Assembly (NCBI GenBank): GCA_028699175.1
Contig: JAQVVC010000027.1
Span: forward strand, 1-11,592
DNA length: 11,592 nucleotides
Reading direction: 5' to 3'
Origin: Bacilli bacterium
GTDB lineage: Bacteria > Bacillota_I > Bacilli_A > RF39 > UBA660
Shown here: piece by piece, positions 1 to 5,265 of the stretch
Layout of the letters: every line of letters begins with the position of its first letter
Numbering within the stretch: position 1 is the first letter of the stretch
Made by a program: the position numbers and the translations under genes
The notes under the pieces: generated by a model
Seen by the model: only the letters and a program-made list of their open reading frames with translations
Database searches by the model: none
What the model was told of the DNA's origin: nothing

Positions 1-16
1 ACTGCTCCATCCCGCG
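1..16 (-). tRNA. tRNA-fMet (initiator), 5' end only
   Basis: The reverse complement of the first 16 bases reads CGCGGGATGGAGCAGT, the classic 5' end of a bacterial initiator tRNA: the C at position 1 that leaves the acceptor end unpaired, then GCGGG and the start of the D arm. The rest lies beyond the window, so the anticodon is not visible. It lies 9 nt downstream of tRNA-Ser and should share its transcript. Confidence 0.85.
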
Positions 17-25
17 ATATTAAAT

Positions 26-116
26 TGGCGGAGAAAAAGGGATTCGAACCCCTGCGCCGTTGCCGACCTTCTGGTTTTCAAGACCAGCCCCTTCAACCAG
101 ACTTGGGTATTTCTCC
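26..116 (-). tRNA. tRNA-Ser(UGA)
   Basis: Cloverleaf on the minus strand. The acceptor stem GGAGAAA pairs with TTTCTCC, the discriminator is G and an encoded CCA occupies 26-28. The anticodon stem CTGGT/ACCAG encloses loop CTTGAAA with anticodon TGA. A long variable arm makes it class II, as expected for Ser. It has its own promoter at 142-171. Confidence 0.95.
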
Positions 117-141
117 GTAATTCCTACTAAGGAACATATAA

Positions 142-171
142 ATTATAACATATTCAATCTTTTATAGTCAA
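142..171 (-). promoter_or_regulatory. SigA-type promoter for tRNA-Ser/tRNA-fMet
   Basis: On the minus strand a -35 TTGACT (166-171) and a -10 TATAAT (142-147) are separated by 18 nt, and a TGT just before the -10 gives an extended -10. The predicted start is near 135, about 18 nt before the tRNA. The -35 lies inside a perfect inverted repeat (163-198). Confidence 0.75.
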
Positions 172-198
172 TAAAAAGCCATCTTTTTATTGACTATA
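163..198. repeat. perfect 16-bp inverted repeat between the two tRNA transcription units
   Basis: Arms 163-178 and 183-198 are exact reverse complements (TATAGTCAATAAAAAG and its complement) around a 4-nt loop. The inner arm carries the TTGACT -35 of the tRNA-Ser promoter. Neither side ends in a clean T tract, so it is not a typical terminator. It could be an operator, a cruciform or a leftover terminator arm. Confidence 0.7.
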
Positions 199-212
199 GT
201 TAAAATATATGT

Positions 213-232
213 AAAAAGAGCTAAAGCTCTTT
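213..232 (-). terminator. intrinsic terminator of the Leu-Val-Thr-Tyr-Gln-Lys tRNA operon
   Basis: On the minus strand AAAGAGC-TTTA-GCTCTTT forms a 7-bp hairpin ending in a run of five T. It sits about 10 nt past the CCA end of tRNA-Lys, so it should end the six-tRNA transcript before the separate tRNA-Ser promoter. Confidence 0.75.
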
Positions 233-241
233 ATTAACAAT

Positions 242-317
242 TGGTGTTCTGTGTGCGGCTCGAACGCACGACCCTTTGATTAAAAGTCAAATGCTCTACC
301 TACTGAGCTAACAGAAC
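242..317 (-). tRNA. tRNA-Lys(UUU)
   Basis: Minus-strand cloverleaf: acceptor GTTCTGT/ACAGAAC, discriminator A, encoded CCA at 242-244. The anticodon stem TTTGA/TCAAA holds loop CTTTTAA with anticodon TTT. The T arm GTGCG-TTCGAGC-CGCAC is intact. It is the last gene of the six-tRNA operon. Confidence 0.96.
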
Positions 318-325
318 AATTTTTT

Positions 326-400
326 TGGTTGCCCCGGAAGGGTTCGAACCGTCGAATGTCAGAGTCAAAGTCTGATGCCTTACCACTTGGCTACGGGGCA
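326..400 (-). tRNA. tRNA-Gln(UUG)
   Basis: Minus-strand cloverleaf: acceptor TGCCCCG/CGGGGCA with U1-A72 as usual for Gln, discriminator A, encoded CCA at 326-328. Anticodon loop CTTTGAC in stem TCAGA/TCTGA gives TTG. It lies 8 nt upstream of tRNA-Lys on the same transcript. Confidence 0.96.
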
Positions 401-408
401 AAATAAAG

Positions 409-492
409 TGGTGGAGAGACATAGATTTGAACTATGGAACCCGAAGGAACAGATTTACAGTCTGCCGCGTTTGACCACTTCGCTACCTCTCC
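409..492 (-). tRNA. tRNA-Tyr(GUA)
   Basis: Minus-strand class II tRNA with a long variable arm (GTTCCTTCGGGTTCC region). The acceptor GGAGAGG pairs with TCTCTCC, with one G-U. Discriminator A and CCA (409-411) are encoded. Anticodon loop CTGTAAA gives GTA. Confidence 0.96.
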
Positions 493-497
493 ACAAA

Positions 498-573
498 TGG
501 TGCCGACAGAGAGAGTCGAACTCCCAACCTACTGATTACAAGTCAGTTGCGCTACCAATTACGCTATGTCGGC
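498..573 (-). tRNA. tRNA-Thr(UGU)
   Basis: Minus-strand cloverleaf: acceptor GCCGACA/TGTCGGC, discriminator A, encoded CCA at 498-500. Anticodon stem ACTGA/TCAGT with loop CTTGTAA gives TGT. It is 5 nt upstream of tRNA-Tyr on the common transcript. Confidence 0.96.
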
Positions 574-579
574 ATTAAA

Positions 580-656
580 TGGTGGGCGATGTAGGACTCG
601 AACCTACGACCCCCTGCTTGTAAGGCAGGTGCTCTAACCAACTGAGCTAATCGCCC
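580..656 (-). tRNA. tRNA-Val(UAC)
   Basis: Minus-strand cloverleaf: acceptor GGGCGAT/ATCGCCC, discriminator A, encoded CCA at 580-582. Anticodon stem CCTGC/GCAGG with loop CTTACAA gives TAC. It is 6 nt from tRNA-Thr. Confidence 0.96.
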
Positions 657-667
657 GACATAAAATA

Positions 668-756
668 TGGTGCCCGAGGCCAGACTTGAACTGGCACAAG
701 GTTTAATCCTCGCAGGATTTTAAGTCCTGTGCGTCTACCTATTCCGCCACTCGGGC
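668..756 (-). tRNA. tRNA-Leu(UAA)
   Basis: Minus-strand class II tRNA, first gene of the operon. Acceptor GCCCGAG/CTCGGGC, discriminator A, encoded CCA at 668-670. Anticodon loop CTTAAAA in stem CAGGA/TCCTG gives TAA. The variable arm is long (TGCGAGGATTAAACCTTGT region). Confidence 0.96.
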
Positions 757-765
757 AGGCACTTT

Positions 766-784
766 GTCTTAAATAAATTAAGAC
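766..784 (-). other. short leader hairpin at the predicted 5' end of the tRNA operon
   Basis: GTCTTAA (766-772) and TTAAGAC (778-784) form a 7-bp stem with a 5-nt loop. It begins at about the predicted +1 (near 784) of the minus-strand tRNA promoter and ends 9 nt before tRNA-Leu. It may protect the 5' leader or mark it for processing; that role is inference. Confidence 0.45.
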
Positions 785-790
785 TATTAG

Positions 791-819
791 AGTATAACCT
801 ATTTTTTTTAGTTTATCAA
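791..819 (-). promoter_or_regulatory. SigA-type promoter of the six-tRNA operon
   Basis: Minus-strand -35 TTGATA (814-819) and -10 TATACT (791-796) are separated by exactly 17 nt with an A-rich spacer. The predicted start is near 784, about 28 nt before tRNA-Leu. The remaining part of 757-863 holds no gene. I see no clear terminator for the S1 gene that ends at 864. Confidence 0.75.
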
Positions 820-863
820 GACTTTTTAGTTTTTTTAACTTGAAATTAACATGTTTTTTATTA

Positions 864-1208
864 CTATTTATCTAATTCTTCTAACTTCTCTGTCGTCCAT
901 TCTTTTAATTTTTCATGTAAAGGTAAAAATCCCCTTATTGATTCTTTTACTAATGCTTTTTCATCATTATATTTGTAATTTATATTTTTGATTGATAATA
1001 TTAATTGTTTTTCTTTTTCATTAACATCTAATATATATACATATATATTATCACCAATATTTACATATTTATTAGGATTAGTCACATATCCTTGCGTTAT
1101 TTCTGAAATGTGAATTAAACCATTATATTCATTATCTAAACTAATAAATATCCCATATTCTTCAATTCCAGTTACTTTTCCTTCTACAATATCACCTTTT
1201 TTATACAT
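864..1208 (-). CDS. S1-domain RNA-binding protein, YugI/GSP13 (CvfD-like) family
   Basis: 114 residues. Residues 2 to about 73 form one S1 (OB-fold) RNA-binding domain, with the usual succession GDIVEGKVTGI, YGIFISL, GLIHISEI, VNIGDNIYVYILDV and LILSIKNI. The tail ends in a conserved-looking GFLPLHEKLKEW segment (residues 93-104) that resembles the C-terminus of B. subtilis YugI (general stress protein 13) and pneumococcal CvfD. Those relatives bind RNA or ribosomes and act in post-transcriptional control. B. subtilis YugI is slightly longer, about 130 residues. The start is fixed by GAGGAG 7 nt upstream, and an extended -10 lies at 1229-1238. The gene is divergent from nfu and lies directly upstream of the tRNA operon on the same strand. 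Family assignment is strong; the exact cellular role is inferred. Confidence 0.85.
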   Translation of the reverse strand: MYKKGDIVEGKVTGIEEYGIFISLDNEYNGLIHISEITQGYVTNPNKYVNIGDNIYVYILDVNEKEKQLILSIKNINYKYNDEKALVKESIRGFLPLHEKLKEWTTEKLEELDK

Positions 1209-1228
1209 TTTAAAGCTCCTCTAATATT

Positions 1229-1238
1229 ATTATATCAT
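1229..1238 (-). promoter_or_regulatory. extended -10 promoter of the S1-domain gene
   Basis: Minus-strand ATGATATAAT: a perfect TATAAT preceded by TGA (extended -10), with no good -35. Predicted start near 1222, so the message would begin at or beside the GAGGAG ribosome binding site. It is one of six RTGATATNNT boxes in this window. Confidence 0.65.
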
Positions 1239-1247
1239 GTAATATAC

Positions 1248-1276
1248 TTTACTAAATAATTAATTTTTTGTATAAT
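1248..1276 (+). promoter_or_regulatory. SigA-type promoter of nfu
   Basis: TTTACT (1248-1253), a 17-nt spacer, then a perfect TATAAT (1271-1276). The predicted start near 1283 coincides with the AGGTGAT ribosome binding site (1283-1289), so the 5' UTR would be only about 10 nt. The promoter is back to back with that of the S1 gene. Confidence 0.65.
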
Positions 1277-1293
1277 TTAGATAGGTGATAAAA

Positions 1294-1518
1294 ATGGAAA
1301 ATAAAATAAAAGAAGTTATAGAAAAAATGAGACCTTATATGAATAGCCATGGCGGAAATATTGACTTTGTTAAATATGAAGATGACATTGTCTATATCAA
1401 ATTAACTGGATTATGTAGTTCATGCCCTCATCAAAATGAAACATTACAAAATGGTTTATTAAGAGCTCTTCAAGCAGAAGTTCCTAAAATAAAAGAGCTT
1501 ATCGTAGTAGATTTATAG
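1294..1518 (+). CDS. nfu: Nfu/NifU C-terminal-domain Fe-S scaffold protein (YutI-like)
   Basis: 74 residues, a stand-alone NifU C-terminal domain of typical size for Bacillota YutI/Nfu proteins. The N-terminal half carries the family pattern I..VRPxL-like MRPYMNSHGGNIDFV (residues 12-26). The CxxC motif (C41-S-S-C44-P) is the cysteine pair that holds a [4Fe-4S] cluster at a dimer interface for delivery to apo-enzymes. I chose the ATG at 1294 because AGGTGAT ends 4 nt before it. A GTG three codons earlier lies inside that site and is an unlikely start. The last 20 bp overlap the convergent yutH-like gene, and its terminator (1529-1563) lies inside that gene. A ferredoxin gene at 6106 is a possible Fe-S client, but nothing in the sequence links the two. 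Confidence 0.9.
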   Translation: MENKIKEVIEKMRPYMNSHGGNIDFVKYEDDIVYIKLTGLCSSCPHQNETLQNGLLRALQAEVPKIKELIVVDL

Positions 1519-2389
1519 TTCTTTTTCTTATCCAATCGATATTAAGAATTGGATATTTTTTTTGTAATAAATCATAAATTTTTATTATTAAATTTTCAAA
1601 ATCATAACATAAATTAATAATAAATATTAATTCATCTTCATCTTTATCATTTAAAATGATTTCATCAAAGATATCAAAATAATATGTAGGATATAATAAT
1701 CTAGCTAATAATAAATTGGCACTAGATTCAGTATAATTAAAACTTTTTATATATTCTAAATAATATTCATCCTCTTTTTTTTCACAAAAAAAAGAATTTT
1801 TTATATACTCAACTATATTTCTTATAAATACATCAGATAACATATTACCAGGATTAAAATAATCCCCTTTTTTAATTGGAACATTCATTCGATAATGTTG
1901 GATAATACTTTCATTTTCATTAATATTTTTATACTTATTAGCTATAGATATAGCATTTTCAGCAAGACCTATATAATAATAGATGCTTTCTAAAACAATT
2001 CTTTTGTCTTGAGCTAATTCATTTATTTGAATTTCATAATAATCAATTCTTTCGCTCCATAGTTTTCCCCAGTTAACATCGGATTTACTAGAAATATATA
2101 TTTGCTCTTCAAATTTTAATATTTCTTTATCATTACCATTTATTTGAAAAAGAATATATTCTTTATTATCAAAATTACTTACAGGATTATTATCTTTATT
2201 TAATATAATAATATAAAACCCAATATTATTTTTCATTAATTTCTCATAAATATCTAAAATATGACTTTTAGGTAAAATTAATTCAATTAATAAAAATTTA
2301 TAACCATTAATAGCAAAATAAAACCCGTTATACATCTTATTTAACTCATTAGGATATAAATTGTAATAATAATTAATTATATTTTCCAT
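1499..2389 (-). CDS. YutH-like spore coat protein (CotS/YutH kinase-like family)
   Basis: 296 residues. The C-terminal two thirds fits the YutH/CotS-like family, which has a kinase-like (aminoglycoside phosphotransferase) fold and is tied to spore coat assembly. Visible pieces are a W...RIDYYE segment (111-118), ESIYYYIGLAENAI (134-147), a QHYR element (164-167), FNPGNMLSDVFIRNIVEYI (178-196) and LLARLLYPTYYFDIFD (227-242). It is shorter than B. subtilis YutH (about 340), with the loss in the N-lobe. I see neither a P-loop-like lysine region nor a clear catalytic HxD/DFG-type pair, so it may be a pseudokinase. No Shine-Dalgarno site precedes the ATG; a CATATTAT box lies 5 nt upstream. Its neighbours nfu, yutD and yunB match B. 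subtilis gene order. The family call rests on remembered motifs, so confidence is moderate. Confidence 0.65.
   Translation of the reverse strand: MENIINYYYNLYPNELNKMYNGFYFAINGYKFLLIELILPKSHILDIYEKLMKNNIGFYIIILNKDNNPVSNFDNKEYILFQINGNDKEILKFEEQIYISSKSDVNWGKLWSERIDYYEIQINELAQDKRIVLESIYYYIGLAENAISIANKYKNINENESIIQHYRMNVPIKKGDYFNPGNMLSDVFIRNIVEYIKNSFFCEKKEDEYYLEYIKSFNYTESSANLLLARLLYPTYYFDIFDEIILNDKDEDELIFIINLCYDFENLIIKIYDLLQKKYPILNIDWIRKRTINLLR
1529..1563 (+). terminator. intrinsic terminator of nfu, inside the opposing gene
   Basis: TATCCAAT (1529-1536) pairs with ATTGGATA (1548-1555) around an 11-nt loop, followed by eight T (1556-1563). It ends nfu on the plus strand, yet lies wholly within the last codons of the minus-strand yutH-like gene. 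Confidence 0.75.
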
Positions 2390-2394
2390 ACTTA

Positions 2395-2402
2395 ATAATA
2401 TG
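2395..2402 (-). promoter_or_regulatory. CATATTAT -10-like box of the yutH-like gene (possible SigE-type)
   Basis: Minus-strand CATATTAT followed by TAAGT and the ATG. GTATAAT lies 14 nt upstream (2417-2423), roughly where a SigE-type -35 would be, inside the loop of the previous terminator. The SigE -10 consensus (near CATACANT) is partly matched. Predicted transcription start would fall at or just after the ATG. Confidence 0.4.
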
Positions 2403-2430
2403 AAAAAAGCTTAAGTATTATACTTAAGCT
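2403..2430 (-). terminator. intrinsic terminator of the acidic low-complexity protein gene
   Basis: Perfect 10-bp stem AGCTTAAGTA/TACTTAAGCT (2408-2417 and 2421-2430) with a 3-nt loop, followed on the minus strand by six T (2403-2408). The stem includes the gene's TAA stop (2424-2426). Confidence 0.85.
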
Positions 2431-3332
2431 GCTAGACCTTTATTTTGTTCTTGTTCATCAAATATGTTAGGTGATCCAGGTTTTACACTAAAAGGAGATA
2501 TTTCTTCTATGTTCTCTGTAATTAATGGTTCTTTTTGAACATCAATTACAGGTTCTTCTTTATTTTCTAATGGTTTTTCTACTTGAGGTATTTCATTACC
2601 AACCTTATCTTCTTTAGATATTTGATATATATTAGATAATCTAATTACATCTTCGCCAATCGAATCAAGATCCCCTTGAAGTTTTGTAATTTTATTTATA
2701 ATTCCTAAAACATAATCATTTCCAATATTATCTAAATTGTTTTCTTGCTGAGGTTGATCTTGAACTGATTCTATATTAATATTTTCTTGTTTTATTGAAG
2801 TATCAGCAGGTGCTGCTTTTGCTTCCTCCTGAATTTTCGGTTCTATAAGTTCTTTTGCAAGTAATTCAGCCGGAGTTGAAATATTAGATTCAATAGATTG
2901 GATTGGTTCTTCCTTTATAACCGGGTTTTGAATAATATCCTTTTTTATTACTGATTCATACTCCTCTTTAAATTTTACTTTTTTAGGGTCATCAATTGCA
3001 AGTACATTTGGCTCTTTAATGTTTATAACATTTTCCAATTTATATACCTCTATATCAATATATCTTATATTCGTATTGTTATTGCTTGTTAAAATAGATT
3101 TCATTACATTTTTTAAATTAATCCATTCTTGTTCGGATATTTTTTCTCCAACACTAACAGGGCTGTTTGCTTCCATTATTTCAGCAACATACATTTTAAT
3201 TAAGTTGTTTTCAACAACTTCATTTTTAGTATAAAAAAGATATTTTTTTCCAATATTAATTAATTCAAAAGAACTAATAAGTTCGGCTGGAATAATTTCA
3301 CCACTAGACAATTTAATTTGAATGTTATTCAT
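2424..3332 (-). CDS. acidic low-complexity protein of unknown function with a small N-terminal domain
   Basis: 302 residues, not recognised. Residues 1 to about 100 look like a compact beta-rich domain (IQIKLSSGEIIPAELISSF, YLFYTKNE, IKMYVAEIME, then helix SEQEWINLKNVMKSIL, then YIDIEVYKLE). Its shape loosely recalls DUF1292-type proteins, but I cannot confirm that. Residues about 105-200 and 240-290 are disordered, rich in E, P, Q, N and I, with short repeats such as KEEP and NKEEP. Between them sits one amphipathic helix (about 205-240). The C-terminus carries FSVKPGSPNIFDE. There is no cysteine, signal peptide or membrane segment, so it is probably a cytoplasmic scaffold or linker-type protein. 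The start is supported by GAGGTAAT 3 nt before the ATG. It sits between yutH-like and yutD genes on the same strand, with its own SigA-type -10 and terminator. Confidence 0.75.
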   Translation of the reverse strand: MNNIQIKLSSGEIIPAELISSFELINIGKKYLFYTKNEVVENNLIKMYVAEIMEANSPVSVGEKISEQEWINLKNVMKSILTSNNNTNIRYIDIEVYKLENVINIKEPNVLAIDDPKKVKFKEEYESVIKKDIIQNPVIKEEPIQSIESNISTPAELLAKELIEPKIQEEAKAAPADTSIKQENINIESVQDQPQQENNLDNIGNDYVLGIINKITKLQGDLDSIGEDVIRLSNIYQISKEDKVGNEIPQVEKPLENKEEPVIDVQKEPLITENIEEISPFSVKPGSPNIFDEQEQNKGLAA

Positions 3333-3357
3333 ATTATTACCTCACTATTCTATTACA

Positions 3358-3367
3358 AGCATATCAT
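3358..3367 (-). promoter_or_regulatory. extended -10 promoter of the 2424-3332 gene
   Basis: Minus-strand ATGATATGCT, an RTGATATNNT extended -10, immediately after the T run (3368-3375) that follows yutD. TAGAAT nearer the gene (about 3342-3347) is an alternative -10. Confidence 0.45.
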
Positions 3368-3378
3368 AAAAAAAAGGC

Positions 3379-3660
3379 TTATTCAACAACTTTTTCAATT
3401 ATAAAGTATCTACATTCATAAGCACAATTATCTTTTAAATAAGTTTCATAATTTTTAAAATTATTTATGTCAGTACAATTTTTATTTTCTGGTTTATAAA
3501 ATCCTTTTAATCTAACTTTACCATATGACCAATCGCCTAAAATATAATCATAAGGATAAAAATACTCCGTATATTTTTCTTTTAAAGCTTCTAAATCAAA
3601 TCCGTCACGATAATTTATTATTAATTTATATTTATAATCCTCTAATATAAGTTCTTGCAT
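3379..3660 (-). CDS. yutD: YutD family protein (DUF1027)
   Basis: 93 residues and a close match to the B. subtilis YutD pattern: YKYKLIINYRDGFDLEALK (10-28), KYTEYFYPYDYILGDWSYG (29-47), VRLKGFY (49-55), then YLKDNCAYECRYFIIEK near the end. These correspond to the family signature NY.DGF...A...RY......YDYI.GDW.YG.LRL.GF and EYC..GC.YF.L. The function of YutD is not well defined. The protein is small and soluble with no membrane segment. It follows the 3662 gene with a 1-nt gap, and its AGGAGTT lies in the end of that gene, so the two should be translationally coupled. No strong terminator follows, only a T run at 3368-3375. The gene order around it (yutH side, yunB side) resembles B. subtilis. 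Confidence 0.88.
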   Translation of the reverse strand: MQELILEDYKYKLIINYRDGFDLEALKEKYTEYFYPYDYILGDWSYGKVRLKGFYKPENKNCTDINNFKNYETYLKDNCAYECRYFIIEKVVE

Positions 3661-3661
3661 A

Positions 3662-4453
3662 TTAACTCCTTAAAAATGAAAACGCGATTAATAAACCTAT
3701 CATTATTTCAGTAGCCATAATACTTAATAATACTATGGTATCAACAAATCCACTACCACTTGATAAGACAAGTTTCCTAGGATCAAATTTAGGTTTATCG
3801 CCTTCAGCATTTACTTCTTCTTTTTTGATTGTTTCATTTATTTCATTTATTTTGATATTTGATAATTTTTTAACCTCATCAATAGATAATCCGTATTTTT
3901 GATAAATTTCCGGCGATAACAATTCAGGCTCAATAGTTTCTAAACTTATATCGCCTTTTAATTGAAATCTTTTTCTTCTCCAAAGGCCAGGTATAAAAGT
4001 TTTATCTTCAACAATTAAATCTTGTATTTTAACTATGTCTTCTCCTTCAACTGGATCAAAAAATTTATTATATTTATCTATTTCAGCTTCAGTTATTTTA
4101 TGGAAATTACTTTTAAGTAATACCATATTAATCATAATAGTTTCAATTTGCGTAGGTAATTTTGTTTTTGATTCTTCATGCAAAGTATTTAACCAGCTAT
4201 CATAATCTCCCATATATTTAATAAACATTTCCATCTCTGATTCTTTTAAACCATATAACAAAAGATTTTTTTTAAAACTCTCTTCTTTTCCTAATTTAAA
4301 AGGATTAATAACATTTATTTCTCCATATACTAAAACAAGTATTTGGACAACAGAAAATTCGAAGATATGTATTTTATCAATTTCTTTATCTTCAATATAA
4401 TTTAAATAATTAATAATTCCATTATGAATTGCATTGTTTATAAATACTTTCAT
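3662..4453 (-). CDS. tail-anchored membrane protein of unknown function, cotranscribed with yutD
   Basis: 263 residues from the start chosen here; not recognised. It is mostly charged and probably helical (FSVVQILVLVYGEINVINPFKLGKEE early on), with a basic WRRKRFQL segment in the middle. A charged linker rich in Lys, Glu and Asn follows, and a single hydrophobic segment of about 22 residues (VDTIVLLSIMATEIMIGLLI) makes up almost the whole C-terminus. No signal peptide is visible, so a cytoplasmic body anchored by its tail is likely. An ATG four codons upstream (4465) is possible, but AGTAGG abuts it with no spacing, whereas GGTAAT lies 4 nt before the ATG at 4453. The gene precedes yutD by 1 nt and follows yunB, so a membrane-linked partner of YutD is a reasonable but unproven idea. 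Confidence 0.75.
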   Translation of the reverse strand: MKVFINNAIHNGIINYLNYIEDKEIDKIHIFEFSVVQILVLVYGEINVINPFKLGKEESFKKNLLLYGLKESEMEMFIKYMGDYDSWLNTLHEESKTKLPTQIETIMINMVLLKSNFHKITEAEIDKYNKFFDPVEGEDIVKIQDLIVEDKTFIPGLWRRKRFQLKGDISLETIEPELLSPEIYQKYGLSIDEVKKLSNIKINEINETIKKEEVNAEGDKPKFDPRKLVLSSGSGFVDTIVLLSIMATEIMIGLLIAFSFLRS

Positions 4454-4474
4454 AGTAATTACCATCCTACTATT

Positions 4475-4484
4475 AATATATCAC
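4475..4484 (-). promoter_or_regulatory. extended -10 promoter of the 3662 gene-yutD operon
   Basis: Minus-strand GTGATATATT, matching the RTGATATNNT box seen before other genes here. Predicted start near 4468, about 15 nt before the ATG at 4453. An AT-only 6-bp hairpin (4491-4496 with 4506-4511) lies just upstream at the end of yunB and could be a weak terminator. Confidence 0.45.
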
Positions 4485-4505
4485 AAAAATAAATAACATA
4501 CTATA

Positions 4506-5222
4506 TTATTTTAAATTGATTACATCACTTTTACTTTCTATAATACCATTATAAAACTGAGGTATTTTTCCTTGAATAACTTTAGAAGCTACTAACATAT
4601 CAAAATTATATTCAATTTGTTCTGAACTAGCTGGATATAATAAGCTTTCTTTAATATAGATAGTAATATATAGATTCACTAATAAACTATTAATACCATA
4701 ACTAGTTACCTTTGTATAAAGATCCCCTCTTACATTTTCAAGTAAATTTACTTTAACAAATATTTTAGGGCCTAAATTCATTAATAAGATATTATCAGAC
4801 CAAGAATAATAAGGCACTTTTAATATTAAATTATCATTAAATACTATGGCAGGTGAATATAGTTTCCCGTTTTTTAAATCTATTACATCTTTTTCAATTT
4901 GTTCTTTAATATTTAATATTACCTCATAAGCTTTATCTAATTTAAAATCAATATGAGTAATAACATCTTCTTTATCTTTATTTATAACAATTAATTCTTC
5001 CATTGAAACTGTTACTAAGTTTTCTTTAGTTAAATGTTTTATTACAATATTATTTGTTATTTCTTTTAATTCTTTTTTAGCACTTTTTTCAATTGTATTA
5101 TTAAATCTAGTAAAAAATATCATGAGAAAAATGATGGTATTAATTACAATAGCTATTATTATTATAAAGATAATCCTCTTTTTTTTTATATTAATTCTCT
5201 TTTTATATTTTACTCTCTTCAT
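4506..5222 (-). CDS. yunB: sporulation protein YunB
   Basis: 238 residues (B. subtilis YunB is about 250). A lysine- and arginine-rich N-terminus is followed by one membrane helix (about 17-38), then an extracytoplasmic domain. The C-terminal half carries the family core LGPKIFVKVNL (149-160 region), TKVTSYGINSLLVNLYITI (170-188), then SSEQIEYNFDMLVASKVIQGKIPQFY. This matches the YunB pattern LGPKI.VK......YGINN.L.E.Y.....VIQG.VP.YY. In B. subtilis yunB is a SigE-dependent mother-cell gene needed for normal spore formation. No Shine-Dalgarno site precedes the ATG. It is the first start codon after the in-frame stop of the upstream gene 30 nt away, and a CATATACT box lies 5 nt before it. I therefore keep this start and suspect a leaderless message. 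Confidence 0.88.
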   Translation of the reverse strand: MKRVKYKKRINIKKKRIIFIIIIAIVINTIIFLMIFFTRFNNTIEKSAKKELKEITNNIVIKHLTKENLVTVSMEELIVINKDKEDVITHIDFKLDKAYEVILNIKEQIEKDVIDLKNGKLYSPAIVFNDNLILKVPYYSWSDNILLMNLGPKIFVKVNLLENVRGDLYTKVTSYGINSLLVNLYITIYIKESLLYPASSEQIEYNFDMLVASKVIQGKIPQFYNGIIESKSDVINLK

Positions 5223-5227
5223 ATTTA

Positions 5228-5235
5228 AGTATATG
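5228..5235 (-). promoter_or_regulatory. CATATACT -10-like box of yunB (possible SigE-type)
   Basis: Minus-strand CATATACT, then TAAAT, then the ATG. It differs from a SigE -10 (near CATACANT) mainly at one position. A TTAATAT lies about 14 nt upstream, in the loop of the preceding terminator. The predicted start would fall on or beside the initiation codon. Confidence 0.42.
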
Positions 5236-5237
5236 AT

Positions 5238-5265
5238 AAAAAAAGAGCTATATTAAAATAGTTCT
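5238..5265 (-). terminator. intrinsic terminator of the 5253-6005 gene
   Basis: On the minus strand AGAACTAT and ATAGCTCT form an 8-bp stem with one mismatch around a 6-nt loop, followed by seven T (5238-5244). The stem begins in the last codons of the gene and the TAA stop (5253-5255) lies in the loop. Confidence 0.7.

Noticed and set aside
163..198. Miniature transposable element
   Set aside because: Only 36 bp, no target duplication or second copy in the window; more likely a local regulatory palindrome.
375..578. Plus-strand open frame of 67 codons
   Set aside because: It is antisense to the Gln, Tyr and Thr tRNA genes, has no ribosome binding site and its sequence is just translated tRNA.
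1463..1499. Terminator for the yutH-like gene on the minus strand
   Set aside because: AAGAGCT/AGCTCTT arms exist but the loop is over 20 nt and the exit T tract is poor, so I do not call it.
3019..3234. Plus-strand open frame of 71 codons, hydrophobic
   Set aside because: Lies wholly antisense to the acidic protein gene; hydrophobicity is what AT-rich antisense of charged codons gives. No promoter or ribosome binding site.
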